Assembly: GCF_900156425.1 (NCBI RefSeq)
Contig: NZ_FTNO01000001.1
Span: 310,001 to 374,000, forward strand
Direction of reading: 5' to 3'
Length of the DNA: 64,000 nt
Source: Haladaptatus litoreus
GTDB lineage: Archaea; Halobacteriota; Halobacteria; Halobacteriales; Haladaptataceae
The position numbers and the translations under genes are program-made. Below are positions 17,170 through 25,923 of this stretch, one piece after another. Positions within the stretch are counted from its first letter, which is position 1, and the number at the start of each line of letters is the position of its first letter. The notes beneath the pieces are model-generated. The model did not search any database. It saw only the letters and a program-made list of their open reading frames with translations, and was not told the DNA's origin.

Positions 17170-17703
17170 ATGGCATCGCCCCTCGATTCGCTCCCGCTTT
17201 TGCTCGTCCTCGCGGGTGCGGGGCTCGCGCTCGCGGAGGCGCTCATCCCCGGAGCGCATTTCATCGTCCTCGGCGTCGCGCTCCTACTCGCAGGACTTGC
17301 GGCGCTCGCATTCCCGCCGCTAGCGACGCCGTTCGTGTTGGCCTTCCTCGTCCTCGCGTTCGGTGGTCTATCGCTGTACGCCTACCGCGAACTCGACCTG
17401 TACGGTGGCAAAGGAACCGGACGGACGAAAGATTCAGACTCTCTTAAAGGAACGACCGGACGTGTTACGGAGCGCGTCACTCCCTCCGAAGGACAGGTGA
17501 AACTGTCCGGTGGCGGATTCAATCCACACTACGCCGCGCGGTCGATGGACGGCGAAATTCCGGAAGGGACGGAAGTGATGGTCATCGACCCCGGTGGCGG
17601 CAACGTCGTCACCGTCGAACCGCTCGGCCACATCGAAGACAGTATCGACCGCGAGCTGGCTAGAGAACGCTCGAAACGCGAGAAAGAGACGGAAGAACTC
17701 TGA
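17170..17703 (+). CDS. NfeD-like membrane protein
   Basis: 177 aa. Three closely packed hydrophobic helices in residues 8-75 (LPLLLVLAGAGLALAEALIPG, FIVLGVALLLAGLAALAF, PFVLAFLVLAFGGLSLYAY) are followed by a soluble beta-barrel-like domain (TGRVTERVTPSEGQVKLSGG; EIPEGTEVMVID; NVVTVEPL) typical of NfeD C-terminal OB-fold domains. NfeD proteins work with stomatin/SPFH proteins in membrane-domain organisation or membrane protein quality control. The SPFH gene lies 91 bases downstream in the same direction, the classic pairing. The last 20 residues are a charged tail. Confidence 0.88.
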   Translation: MASPLDSLPLLLVLAGAGLALAEALIPGAHFIVLGVALLLAGLAALAFPPLATPFVLAFLVLAFGGLSLYAYRELDLYGGKGTGRTKDSDSLKGTTGRVTERVTPSEGQVKLSGGGFNPHYAARSMDGEIPEGTEVMVIDPGGGNVVTVEPLGHIEDSIDRELARERSKREKETEEL

Positions 17704-17794
17704 GACTTCTTCTCTCGCCGGATATTTTCTCATTAATTCTCAACGTACAAAGTAGCAAAATACTTAACAGGTAGCTATCCCAACATTCGGACGT

Positions 17795-18952
17795 ATGCTG
17801 CCCCTAGTACCTCTACAATCCGTCGCCGCTGGCGGACTCATAACGATAGTTGCACTGCTGTTTCTGGTTCTCGCCATCGTCACAGTCTGGTCGGCGGTCG
17901 AAATCGTGCAAGCGACCGAGAAGCGCGCACTGACCGTCTTCGGTGAGTACCGGAAACTCCTCGAACCGGGTATCAACTTCGTACCGCCGTTCGTCAGCAA
18001 AACGTACCGCTTCGATATGCGGACACAGACGCTCGACGTGCCGCGACAGGAAGCCATCACGCGCGACAACTCGCCCGTGACCGCGGACGCCGTCGTCTAC
18101 ATCAAGGTGATGAACGCGAAGAAGGCGTTCCTCGAAGTCGAGGATTACAAACGCGCCGTCTCGAACCTCGCCCAGACGACGCTTCGCGCCGTCCTCGGTG
18201 ACATGGAACTCGACGACACGCTCAACAAGCGCCAAGAAATCAACGCGAAAATCCGCCGCGAACTGGACGAACCCACCGACGAGTGGGGGATTCGCGTCGA
18301 AAGCGTCGAAGTCCGTGAGGTCAACCCATCCAAGGACGTTCAGCAGGCGATGGAACAGCAGACCTCCGCAGAGCGCCGCCGCCGTGCGATGATTCTCGAA
18401 GCACAAGGTGAGCGCCGCAGTGCCGTCGAAACGGCAGAAGGTGAGAAACAATCCAACATCATCCGCGCACAAGGTGAAAAACAGAGCCAGATTCTCGAAG
18501 CGCAGGGTGACGCAGTTTCGACCGTCCTCCGAGCGAAATCCGCCGAATCCATGGGCGAACGCGCCGTCATCGAGAAGGGAATGGAAACGCTCGAAAGCAT
18601 CGGACAGGGCGAATCCACGACGTTCGTGCTGCCACAGGAACTCTCGTCGCTGGTCGGCCGGTACGGCAAGCACCTGACCGGAAGCGACGTGAAAGCGGAC
18701 AACCAGCAGTTGAACAGCCTCGACTTCGACGAGGAAACCCGCGAACTGCTCGGACTGGACGACATCGACGAAATCCTCGGCCAAATAGACGAGGAAGCCG
18801 AGATGGACGTGGAAGCGATGGAGAAGGAAGCGCAGGCCATCAAAGAGGGCGAGGACAAAGCCCAAATCAAAAGCGCCGACGAAGTCATCGAGGAGATGGA
18901 CTCCGAGATGGATGAGGAAGTCGAAACCGAGATGGAAACCGAAGTCGAATAA
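17795..18952 (+). CDS. SPFH (stomatin/prohibitin, band 7) protein
   Basis: 385 aa. One N-terminal membrane helix (LITIVALLFLVLAIVTVWSAVE) is followed by the SPFH domain (KRALTVFGEYRKLLEPGINF, RTQTLDVPRQEAITRDNSPV, DAVVYIKVMN, LRAVLGDMELDDTL, WGIRVESVEVREV) and a long coiled coil rich in AEGEKQ/AQGEKQSQILEAQGD repeats. The C-terminal 110 residues are a strongly acidic tail with EEMDSEMDEEVETEMETEVE. Stomatin-like proteins form large membrane-bound cages that cluster or protect membrane proteins. The partner NfeD gene is directly upstream. Confidence 0.94.
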   Translation: MLPLVPLQSVAAGGLITIVALLFLVLAIVTVWSAVEIVQATEKRALTVFGEYRKLLEPGINFVPPFVSKTYRFDMRTQTLDVPRQEAITRDNSPVTADAVVYIKVMNAKKAFLEVEDYKRAVSNLAQTTLRAVLGDMELDDTLNKRQEINAKIRRELDEPTDEWGIRVESVEVREVNPSKDVQQAMEQQTSAERRRRAMILEAQGERRSAVETAEGEKQSNIIRAQGEKQSQILEAQGDAVSTVLRAKSAESMGERAVIEKGMETLESIGQGESTTFVLPQELSSLVGRYGKHLTGSDVKADNQQLNSLDFDEETRELLGLDDIDEILGQIDEEAEMDVEAMEKEAQAIKEGEDKAQIKSADEVIEEMDSEMDEEVETEMETEVE

Positions 18953-19035
18953 CCCTCCCTCCGTTCTCGTTTTCTCGTTTGTAACTGTCTATCAAGCGAA
19001 GCTATTTTACGTCCCCCTCGCCTACGAGTGTGTAG

Positions 19036-19650
19036 ATGGTTGAACCCGGTAACGTGGATGAAAATAAACGTGCCACCCTCCGCCGGTTTGCGGTTATGGG
19101 GGCAGCCACGCCGCTGGCGAAATTCGCAGACACAGACCGCACGGGCGAGCGAAGCGAGGCCCGGGATGCGATTGCCGGATACGTCACCACCACGCCGGGC
19201 GCTCACTTTTCGAAGGTACGCGACGACCTGCAACTCGGAACCGGCGAGACACAACACCACCTCAGACAACTCGTGGAGGCTAGCGTCGTCGAGAGTCACC
19301 GAGACGGCGATTATCGGCGATTTTTCCCCGCCGGGCAGTTTTCCGCGTTCGAACAGGTCGCCCTTAGCTATCTCCGTCGGGAGACGCCGCGCGGGATGCT
19401 CATCGAACTGCTTCGAAATCCGGACGCGACCGGAAGCGACCTCGCGAGCGCGCTCGACGTTTCCCGACCGACCGTGAGCAAATACGCCGCGGATTTAGAC
19501 GAAAAAGGACTGCTTTCCCGCGAGGATGGCTACGCCGCTCGGCATCCCGAGACGCTCATCACCCTGCTCGTTCGCTACGCCGATTCGTTCGACGCGAACG
19601 CGGAGCAGTTCGCAGGCGAGGCGGCGGAACTGATTTCGTTCGACCCCTGA
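19036..19650 (+). CDS. Transcriptional regulator with two winged-helix domains
   Basis: 204 aa, soluble. First winged helix about residues 45-100 (ARDAIAGYVTTTPGAHFSKV, GTGETQHHLRQLVEASVVES); second about 115-175 (SYLRRETPRGMLIELLRNPD, SALDVSRPTVSKYAADLDEKG), each with the turn-and-recognition helix of MarR/ArsR-like archaeal regulators. This double-domain design is frequent in haloarchaeal regulators of membrane or lipid genes. Target unknown. It lies alone, 84 bases after the SPFH gene. The stretch 19651-19940 that follows has no recognisable gene. Confidence 0.83.
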   Translation: MVEPGNVDENKRATLRRFAVMGAATPLAKFADTDRTGERSEARDAIAGYVTTTPGAHFSKVRDDLQLGTGETQHHLRQLVEASVVESHRDGDYRRFFPAGQFSAFEQVALSYLRRETPRGMLIELLRNPDATGSDLASALDVSRPTVSKYAADLDEKGLLSREDGYAARHPETLITLLVRYADSFDANAEQFAGEAAELISFDP

Positions 19651-19940
19651 GATTTCTTCTATTCCGCTGATTTTCTCGGCCTCTTGAAACCGCTCGAATG
19701 GCTCGATTGGTGCAATCGGTAAACGCGGATGTCGGTTCCGGTTCCACTTTATGATTATCCGACAGGAGAAATATCCCATTGCTCTTCGCTACTTGTCAGT
19801 ATTGCCACTGCGGATTATCCAAAATCGAACGTTGCCAGAAATCAGCGAAAACGAAACACGGCGAAACGACTGGAACGACGCGATCGAGCGCTGACTGCGA
19901 CGACGCGTTCGACAGCCCACTGCGACGAACTTGCCCGAAT

Positions 19941-20180
19941 TTAGGCGCTAACCTTCCACGTCGTCGAGGAGGAGTAGCCCCACTTCTCGACTTCCACGTC
20001 GAAATCGCCGTCCGCGATGGCGGTCATGTTCGTTCCGACTTCCTTCGCGGTGAGTCCGAGTTCGCTTCCGATGAGTCGGGATTTGAAATACGTCTTCGTC
20101 TCGCCGTTCTCGCGGAGGTAGCGAAGAATGCGCTGTTGTTTGTCGGTGAGGGTCGTCGTGCCGGCAGTGGTAGTGCTCAT
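19941..20180 (-). CDS. Small winged-helix protein (DUF7123-type)
   Basis: 79 aa. LTDKQQRILRYLRENGETKTYFKSRLIGSELGLTAKEVGTNMTAIADG is a helix-turn-helix, followed by a C-terminal strand pair ending in WGYSSSTTWKVSA. It is a highly conserved-looking short haloarchaeal protein related to winged-helix DNA-binding domains; its target is not known. ATG 20180 is chosen over upstream in-frame starts because the preceding residues are not family-like. It is divergent from the aglD-like gene. Confidence 0.82.
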   Translation of the reverse strand: MSTTTAGTTTLTDKQQRILRYLRENGETKTYFKSRLIGSELGLTAKEVGTNMTAIADGDFDVEVEKWGYSSSTTWKVSA

Positions 20181-20376
20181 ATCTACGGAGAGGACGGAGA
20201 CGACCTTAGTGGGTTTGGTACGAGTAGTTAACGCCACGCCCTCTTGTGGTTTCGGTGCTGTTTATGGTGAATATAACTGCCCCCGTGGGGTGGGTTGGTA
20301 CGGTTGGTTAACGGGCCATTTCGTGACAACCGTGGCCCAGAAGCTACTTACGGCGAGAGGATGACCTGAGTGAATA

Positions 20377-22203
20377 ATGAGCGGTGGTTCCGTAGAGGTG
20401 AGTGTCGTCCTTCCAGCGTACAACGAGGAGGCGACCATAGAGAACACCGTCGAGACGACCCTCGACACGCTTGCATCGTTTTTACCCTCCGATAGCTTCG
20501 AGGTCATCGTCGCAGAAGACGGCTGTGACGACCGGACGCCGGAAATCGCAGACAGGATGGCAGAACAGGATAGTCGAGTTCGTCACTTCCACAGCGACGA
20601 ACGACTGGGGCGCGGGGGCGCACTGAATCACGCATTCGAGGCCGCACACGGGGAGACGCTGGTCTACTTCGACACTGATTTGGCGACGGATATGTCACAT
20701 CTGGAAGAACTGGTCGAAAGCGTTCGCTCCGGCGACTACGACTTCGCAACCGGGTCGCGGTGGATGCCCGAAAACGTAGCCGACCGCCCGGCGAAACGCG
20801 ACTTCGCGAGCAGGGGATTCAACGGCCTGACGCGCCTCTTCCTGCGCTCCGACCTGCGCGACCATCAGTGTGGGTTCAAGGCGTTCGACAGAACGGCGCT
20901 GTTCGACGTGCTGTCGAACGTGGAGGACAAACACTGGTTCTGGGACACCGAGGTACTCGTGCGCGCCCAGCGCAGAGGCTACAAAATCAAGGAGTTCTCG
21001 GTCGATTGGACGCCGAAAGGAGATACGAAGGTCGACCTCGTCCGCGACGTGTTCGGCATGGGGAGTCAAATCGGACGCTGCTGGTGGGAGTTCTCCGTCG
21101 AACCGCGAATCACCCGCCGCGTGTCGATGGCTGTCGGGGTTCTGCTGACCGTCGTCGCCGTCGCGCTGATGAGCCTCTATCTCCCGATGGAGAGCGTGCT
21201 GACGCAGATGAGCAAGGCGAATCCCCTCCTCGTCGGGGTTGCGGCACTCATCTACGTCGTTTCGTGGCCACTGCGCGGTGCGCGATACAAAGACATCCTC
21301 GAAGAACTCGGCTTCACGGAGACGACGCAGTTCCTCACGGGAGCGATATTCATCAGTCAGACCGGGAACCTCGTGTTCCCTGCCCGAGCTGGTGACGCCG
21401 TGCGCGCTTACGTCATGAAGGCACGCCGGGGGATTCCGTACCCGTCGGGATTCGCGTCGTTGGCCGTCGAACGTGTCTTCGACCTGCTCACGATTACCGT
21501 GCTGGCCGGAACGGTGCTGCTCGGCCTGACCGCCAGCGGTCAGGCCGCGGATATCGTGCAGGCGATTACGGGTGCGGAACAGAGAGAGGCCGCACGAACA
21601 GCAGTGTTCGTCGCGGCGGGCGTCGGTGGGGCCGCAATCGCTGCTGTCGGCGTCATCGTCGCCAGCGCACGCTCCGACCGGAATTTCGTCCGCGAAGTCG
21701 TCACGAAAGTCAGTTCGGACTCCTACGCCGACTACGTGGCGAGCCTCATCGAACGATTCACTGGCGACGTGCAGACCGTCGCGAGCGACAAGAAGGCGTT
21801 CGTCCGCGTCGGCCTGAGCAGTCTGACGATCTGGTCACTCGACGTGCTGACGGCCATCCTCGTGCTGATTGCCTTCCCCGGCGTCTCGCTCGACCCCATC
21901 ATGCTGGTCGCAGTCGGTTTCTTCGCGGTGAGCGTGGGCAACCTCGCAAAAGTGCTTCCACTCTCGCCCGGCGGTGTCGGCCTGTACGAAGCGGCGTTCA
22001 CCGTCTTCGTCGCTGGCCTGACCCCAATCTCGTGGCAGATTGCACTCGGCGCGGCGATTCTCGACCACGCGGTGAAGAACATCGTCACGCTCATCGGCGG
22101 CGTCGCGTCGATGTTCTCGCTCAACGTCTCGCTCACGCAGGCCGTCGAAGAAGGAAGCGAGATGTCGGTCGAATCCGAACCCACGTCCTCGCTCGACGAC
22201 TGA
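20377..22203 (+). CDS. aglD: AglD-like family 2 glycosyltransferase with C-terminal flippase-like membrane domain
   Basis: 608 aa. Residues 1-230 are a GT2 dolichol-phosphate-hexose synthase domain: VSVVLPAYNEEATI, VAEDGCDDRT, GRGGALNHAFEAAHGETLVYFDTDLA with the DxD metal site, and DHQCGFKAFDR. From about residue 245 on there are eight or so membrane helices of the lysylphosphatidylglycerol-synthase/flippase-like (UPF0104) type, including FPARAGDAVRAYV and LPLSPGGVGLYEA. The same two-part layout is known for Haloferax AglD, which charges dolichol phosphate with the final mannose of the S-layer N-glycan. The specific sugar here is inferred. Its neighbours include the probable zim gene, which I recall being near aglD in Haloferax. 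Confidence 0.88.
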   Translation: MSGGSVEVSVVLPAYNEEATIENTVETTLDTLASFLPSDSFEVIVAEDGCDDRTPEIADRMAEQDSRVRHFHSDERLGRGGALNHAFEAAHGETLVYFDTDLATDMSHLEELVESVRSGDYDFATGSRWMPENVADRPAKRDFASRGFNGLTRLFLRSDLRDHQCGFKAFDRTALFDVLSNVEDKHWFWDTEVLVRAQRRGYKIKEFSVDWTPKGDTKVDLVRDVFGMGSQIGRCWWEFSVEPRITRRVSMAVGVLLTVVAVALMSLYLPMESVLTQMSKANPLLVGVAALIYVVSWPLRGARYKDILEELGFTETTQFLTGAIFISQTGNLVFPARAGDAVRAYVMKARRGIPYPSGFASLAVERVFDLLTITVLAGTVLLGLTASGQAADIVQAITGAEQREAARTAVFVAAGVGGAAIAAVGVIVASARSDRNFVREVVTKVSSDSYADYVASLIERFTGDVQTVASDKKAFVRVGLSSLTIWSLDVLTAILVLIAFPGVSLDPIMLVAVGFFAVSVGNLAKVLPLSPGGVGLYEAAFTVFVAGLTPISWQIALGAAILDHAVKNIVTLIGGVASMFSLNVSLTQAVEEGSEMSVESEPTSSLDD

Positions 22204-22228
22204 ACTGGTCGATTTCTATTTTTGACGG

Positions 22229-22768
22229 TCAGTAGAAATCCGTGACGAACGGGGCGAGTGCCCCGGCAACCGCGTGTTCTAACGCTTCCTGTCGGTCGAT
22301 AACTCCCGCCGTGAGTGCGCCTGCCGCGCCTTGTTTTTTCGCCACGTTCGATTCACCGAGCAGGTCGTCCATCACTGGCCCGAGTTCCTCATCGTCCCGA
22401 ATCCGGCGGGCGACGGCATCTGGCAGTTGCAGGCGCGGCCCTGCACCCCGTCCGACCGTTTCGCCGTCGGTCACTGCTGCCCACATGATGAGGTACAGAC
22501 CGTCGGAATCGGGCACTTCCGCAACGCCGCCTTCCAATCCGATTCCGAGGTCGTATTCGGAATCGTCGCGCTGGCCACCTTGCGCACGGCGGGCACGGTT
22601 TTCCGCACCCGCAACTGTTTCCGCTTCGCCGAACGGCTGTTCCGAAACGCCCGATTCGACGGGTACCGATTCGACAACGACTGGTTCTGGAGTAGTATCG
22701 AGGCTATCGAAAACGGCGTCCACCGCCGCAATTTTGACCGGATTTCGACTGCCGACTCCGACTCGCAT
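22229..22768 (-). CDS. Inosine/xanthosine triphosphatase (DUF84, YjjX family)
   Basis: 179 aa. MRVGVGSRNPVKIAAVDAVF, GVSEQPFGEAETVAGAENRARRA, YDLGIGLEGGV and the C-terminal GAAGALTAGVIDRQEALEHAV match the YjjX family, which hydrolyses non-canonical ITP and XTP to monophosphates and keeps them out of nucleic acids. The full length and acidic metal-binding residues (E in GLEGG) are in place. It is transcribed away from the convergent aglD-like gene and lies 35 bases downstream of the BtuF-like gene. Confidence 0.91.
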   Translation of the reverse strand: MRVGVGSRNPVKIAAVDAVFDSLDTTPEPVVVESVPVESGVSEQPFGEAETVAGAENRARRAQGGQRDDSEYDLGIGLEGGVAEVPDSDGLYLIMWAAVTDGETVGRGAGPRLQLPDAVARRIRDDEELGPVMDDLLGESNVAKKQGAAGALTAGVIDRQEALEHAVAGALAPFVTDFY

Positions 22769-22803
22769 ATATTTTAACTACTGGTCATCGGATTTGGCGT
22801 TTT

Positions 22804-23553
22804 CTACTTCACTGCTCCCGGATGGAGCGTAGCGGCCATCGCCTCGATTCCCTGTATCAGTCGCGGACTCGGCTGGTTCAATAGTGAATCATCCAACACG
22901 TGAACCGCCTCGTTTTCTATCGCCGGAATCGACCATTCGCGGTTCAAAACGGCTTCCGGGTCACTCCGTTCTCCATGGCCGCAGACGTGGAGAAAGACGT
23001 GTTCCGGTTCGGCGTCCTCGATTTGTGAGCGTTCGACCGCGGTCGAACGCTCGCCGGGCGCGGAAAATGGATAGTGACCGCCTGCGGCGCGAACCGCATC
23101 GGGAACCCAATTTCCGGCAGCAGTCGGCGGGTCAGACCATTCCTCACAGTAGACGACTGGTCGCGGAGAATCCGCGACCAGTCGCCGAACGCGCTCGACT
23201 CGACTTCGTGCGCGCCACGCGAGGTCGTGCCCTTCCTGTGGCCGTCCAATTGCTCGTCCGAGCGTGGCGAACGATTCTATCACGTCGCCGAGTGTCCGCG
23301 GTTCGACGTGGACGACTCGGTGCCCGCGGTCACGGAGTTCGTCGCGCACTTCCACCTGTAACGGGTCGGCAGTGAGGACGAGGTCGGGGTCGCACGCTTC
23401 GACCGCGTCGAAATCCGGGTTCAACCACCCGCCGACTGTGGTTGTATCGACCGGGCAATGGTGCGTTACCCCGACGAGTCGATTCGTCGCGTCGAGTTCA
23501 CGGAGCGTTTCCGTCGCACTTGGCGCAAGTGAGACGATGCGGTCTTCTGCCAT
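22804..23553 (-). CDS. BtuF-like cobalamin-binding protein lacking a signal peptide
   Basis: 249 aa with the class III periplasmic-binding fold used for vitamin B12 and siderophores: RIVSLAPSATETLRELDATN, LVGVTHHCP, WLNPDFDAVEACDPDLVL, and the long linking helix; the second lobe has PRPVVYCEEWSDPPTAAGNWVPD and AAGGHYPF. The start MAEDRIVSLAPSATE leaves no signal peptide or lipobox, so the protein is probably cytoplasmic and may handle cobinamide or cobalamin inside the cell rather than feed a transporter. No BtuC or BtuD gene is adjacent. Confidence 0.85.
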   Translation of the reverse strand: MAEDRIVSLAPSATETLRELDATNRLVGVTHHCPVDTTTVGGWLNPDFDAVEACDPDLVLTADPLQVEVRDELRDRGHRVVHVEPRTLGDVIESFATLGRAIGRPQEGHDLAWRARSRVERVRRLVADSPRPVVYCEEWSDPPTAAGNWVPDAVRAAGGHYPFSAPGERSTAVERSQIEDAEPEHVFLHVCGHGERSDPEAVLNREWSIPAIENEAVHVLDDSLLNQPSPRLIQGIEAMAATLHPGAVK

Positions 23554-23698
23554 TGGTTTGGTATCGATTCGAACGGGAGTAAACGTTCCCTTACCCGATG
23601 GAAATGGGGGCTTAAATATTTCGATCGTCTGACGCCGGACGGCTATTTCACGGCGTGTGTGACTGTTTCACGAACACTTGATGGCCCCAAAACGAATC

Positions 23699-23808
23699 CT
23701 TTAAGTATGTTTCGTCCTAACGACGAGTTAAGAGTAGCGGCGTCCGGGTTTTTCAGGCTATTCCCTGCCCGGTAGCCGACGCTCCCTCCCCCCGGAGGGA
23801 TGTTTCAC
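23699..23808 (+). promoter_or_regulatory. Promoter and Shine-Dalgarno leader of the TFB gene
   Basis: A CTTTAAGTA TATA-like box lies near 23699-23707, so the transcript would start near 23730 and carry a leader of about 75 bases. GGAGG at 23794-23798 is 10 bases before ATG 23809 and one base before ATG 23800; the spacing picks 23809 as the start. Confidence 0.5.
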
Positions 23809-24771
23809 ATGCCAAAAACGTCAATCCGAACGAGAACCCAAGAAACCGAAGTAGAAGAGCAACGAAACGAAGGCCAGAGCTGTCCCGAATGCGGCGGCAA
23901 ACTCGTCGCCGATTCCGGCCACGGCGAAACCCTCTGTGAAGACTGTGGACTGGTCGTGGACGAGGACAACGTAGACCGCGGGCCGGAATGGCGCGCGTTC
24001 GACGCCAAAGAAAAGAACGAGAAATCCCGCGTCGGCGCGCCGACGACGAACACGATGCACGACAAGGGCCTCTCGACCAACATCGACTGGCGAAACAAGG
24101 ACGCCTACGGCAACTCGCTTGGCTCCCGCCAACGCGAGAAGATGCAACGCCTGCGCAAGTGGAACGAGCGATTCCGCACGCGCGACAGTAAAGAGCGCAA
24201 TCTCAAACAGGCGCTCGGCGAAATCGACCGTATGGCCAGCGCCCTCGGTCTGCCAAACAACGTCCGCGAGATGGCAAGTGTCATCTATCGCCGCGCGCTG
24301 AACGAAGACCTGCTCCCCGGCCGCTCCATCGAGGGCGTCTCGACGGCCTGTGTGTACGCCGCCGCGCGACAGGCCGGTGTCCCGCGCAGTCTGGACGAAA
24401 TTACGGACGTGAGCCGAGTCGAAAAAAGCGAAGTCGCGCGAACCTACCGCTACGTCGTGCGCGAACTCAAACTGGAAGTTCGCCCCGCCGACCCGGAAAG
24501 CTACGTCCCGCGGTTCGCGTCCGGACTCGACCTTTCGGACGAGGCCGAGCACCGCGCCCGCGAACTCCTGAAGAACGCGAAAGAACAGGGCGTCCACAGC
24601 GGTAAATCGCCCGTCGGACTCGCCGCCGCGGCGGTGTACGCCGCCGCCCTCCTGACCAACGAGAAGACGACGCAGGCGGAAGTGAGCGAAGTCGCCGACA
24701 TCAGCGAAGTCACGATTCGCAACCGCTACCACGAACTGCTGGAAGCCGAAGAAGGTACCGTCGCGCTGTAA
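23809..24771 (+). CDS. tfb: Transcription initiation factor TFB
   Basis: 320 aa, the archaeal TFIIB homologue that joins TBP on the promoter and recruits RNA polymerase. N-terminal zinc ribbon CPECGG ... CEDCG (residues about 24-45), B-finger/linker with DRGPEWRAFDAKE and GAPTTNTMHDKGLST, then two cyclin repeats (NLKQALGEIDRMASALGLP; HRARELLKNAKEQGVHSGKSP) with the helix-turn-helix near the C-terminus (AEVSEVADISEVTIRNRYHEL). Haloarchaea carry several TFB paralogues; which one this is cannot be told from sequence alone. Confidence 0.97.
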   Translation: MPKTSIRTRTQETEVEEQRNEGQSCPECGGKLVADSGHGETLCEDCGLVVDEDNVDRGPEWRAFDAKEKNEKSRVGAPTTNTMHDKGLSTNIDWRNKDAYGNSLGSRQREKMQRLRKWNERFRTRDSKERNLKQALGEIDRMASALGLPNNVREMASVIYRRALNEDLLPGRSIEGVSTACVYAAARQAGVPRSLDEITDVSRVEKSEVARTYRYVVRELKLEVRPADPESYVPRFASGLDLSDEAEHRARELLKNAKEQGVHSGKSPVGLAAAAVYAAALLTNEKTTQAEVSEVADISEVTIRNRYHELLEAEEGTVAL

Positions 24772-24836
24772 TTTCTCCCAGACCGGTTTGAAAAGATGTT
24801 TTTGCGGTGCGCCGATACGTTCACACAGCAACTGCA

Positions 24837-25865
24837 ATGGAAACCGAGCACGAGATTCACGTCGGGGACGCGAGCGACTGTGCGCTTCCTGATAATTCGA
24901 TAGACCTCGTCGTCACCTCTCCGCCGTATCCGATGATAGAGATGTGGGACGACCTGTTTTCGGGGCTGAATCCGGACATCGCGTCGGCGCTGGAACGTGA
25001 AGACGGGGACACCGCCTTCGAGTTGATGCACGACGAACTCGACGGCGTGTGGTCGGAACTCGCCCGCGTGCTGAAACCGGGTGGCATTGCGGTCATCAAC
25101 GTCGGCGATGCGACCCGAAAAGTGGATGGGACGTTTCAACTGTTTCCGAACCATTCACAGATTCTTCAGCAACTCCGGAATCAGGGCCTTCGTCCGCTTC
25201 CCGACATCCTCTGGCGAAAGCCGTCGAATCGCCTGACGAAGTTCATGGGGTCGGGAATGCTCCCGCCGAACGCCTACACCGCCCTTGAACACGAATACTT
25301 GCTCGTCTTCCGGAACGGAGATTCACGGCGATTCGAACCCGGTGCTGACCGACGATACGAGGCGGCGTATTTCTGGGAGGAGCGAAACGACTGGTTTTCG
25401 GACCTCTGGACCGCGGTTCGCGGCGAGATGCAGGAACTCGACCACGGCGACCTGCGCGAACGCTCCGCGGCGTTTCCGTTCGAACTCCCTTACCGCCTCA
25501 TCTCGATGTTTTCGGTCTACGGCGACACCGTCTTCGACCCGTTTTGGGGAACCGGAACCACCTCCATCGCGGCGATGGTCGCGGGGAGAAATTCGGTCGG
25601 CTACGAACTCGAATCCGACTTTACCGGGGTATTCGAGGAGCGCGCCGAACAGGTTGCGGCCCTTTCGAACGATGTCATCCAGCGACGACTCGACGACCAC
25701 CGCGAGTTCGTCGCCGAACACGACGGGGAACTCGCCTACGACTCCGACCACTACGATTTCCCAGTCAAAACGGCCCAAGAGAAAGAACTACAGTTTTACG
25801 AAGTGGCCGACGTGACCCGTGACGGAAATCGGTTTTTCGCCACGCACGAACCGTACTCCGAGTGA
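24837..25865 (+). CDS. zim: Solitary DNA methyltransferase, probable CTAG (N4-cytosine) methylase
   Basis: 342 aa. Catalytic motif TSPPYPMIEMWDD (SPPY, residues about 28-40) comes first and the AdoMet-binding motif FDPFWGTGTTSIAAM near residue 240 comes later, the order of beta-class N4-cytosine and N6-adenine methyltransferases; SPPY favours N4-cytosine. No restriction endonuclease gene is adjacent. Haloarchaea conserve a solitary CTAG methylase (Zim; HVO_0794 in Haloferax), which to my memory lies near aglD and the trp genes there, so the same position here suggests orthology. The gene name is thus an inference from synteny. ATG 24837 is preferred to the longer frame from 24807. Confidence 0.8.
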   Translation: METEHEIHVGDASDCALPDNSIDLVVTSPPYPMIEMWDDLFSGLNPDIASALEREDGDTAFELMHDELDGVWSELARVLKPGGIAVINVGDATRKVDGTFQLFPNHSQILQQLRNQGLRPLPDILWRKPSNRLTKFMGSGMLPPNAYTALEHEYLLVFRNGDSRRFEPGADRRYEAAYFWEERNDWFSDLWTAVRGEMQELDHGDLRERSAAFPFELPYRLISMFSVYGDTVFDPFWGTGTTSIAAMVAGRNSVGYELESDFTGVFEERAEQVAALSNDVIQRRLDDHREFVAEHDGELAYDSDHYDFPVKTAQEKELQFYEVADVTRDGNRFFATHEPYSE

Positions 25866-25923
25866 TTTTTCCTTCTTTTCCCCTTCCGAGTAGCCTTTTG
25901 TCCCGCCGGACCGACACACCGGT

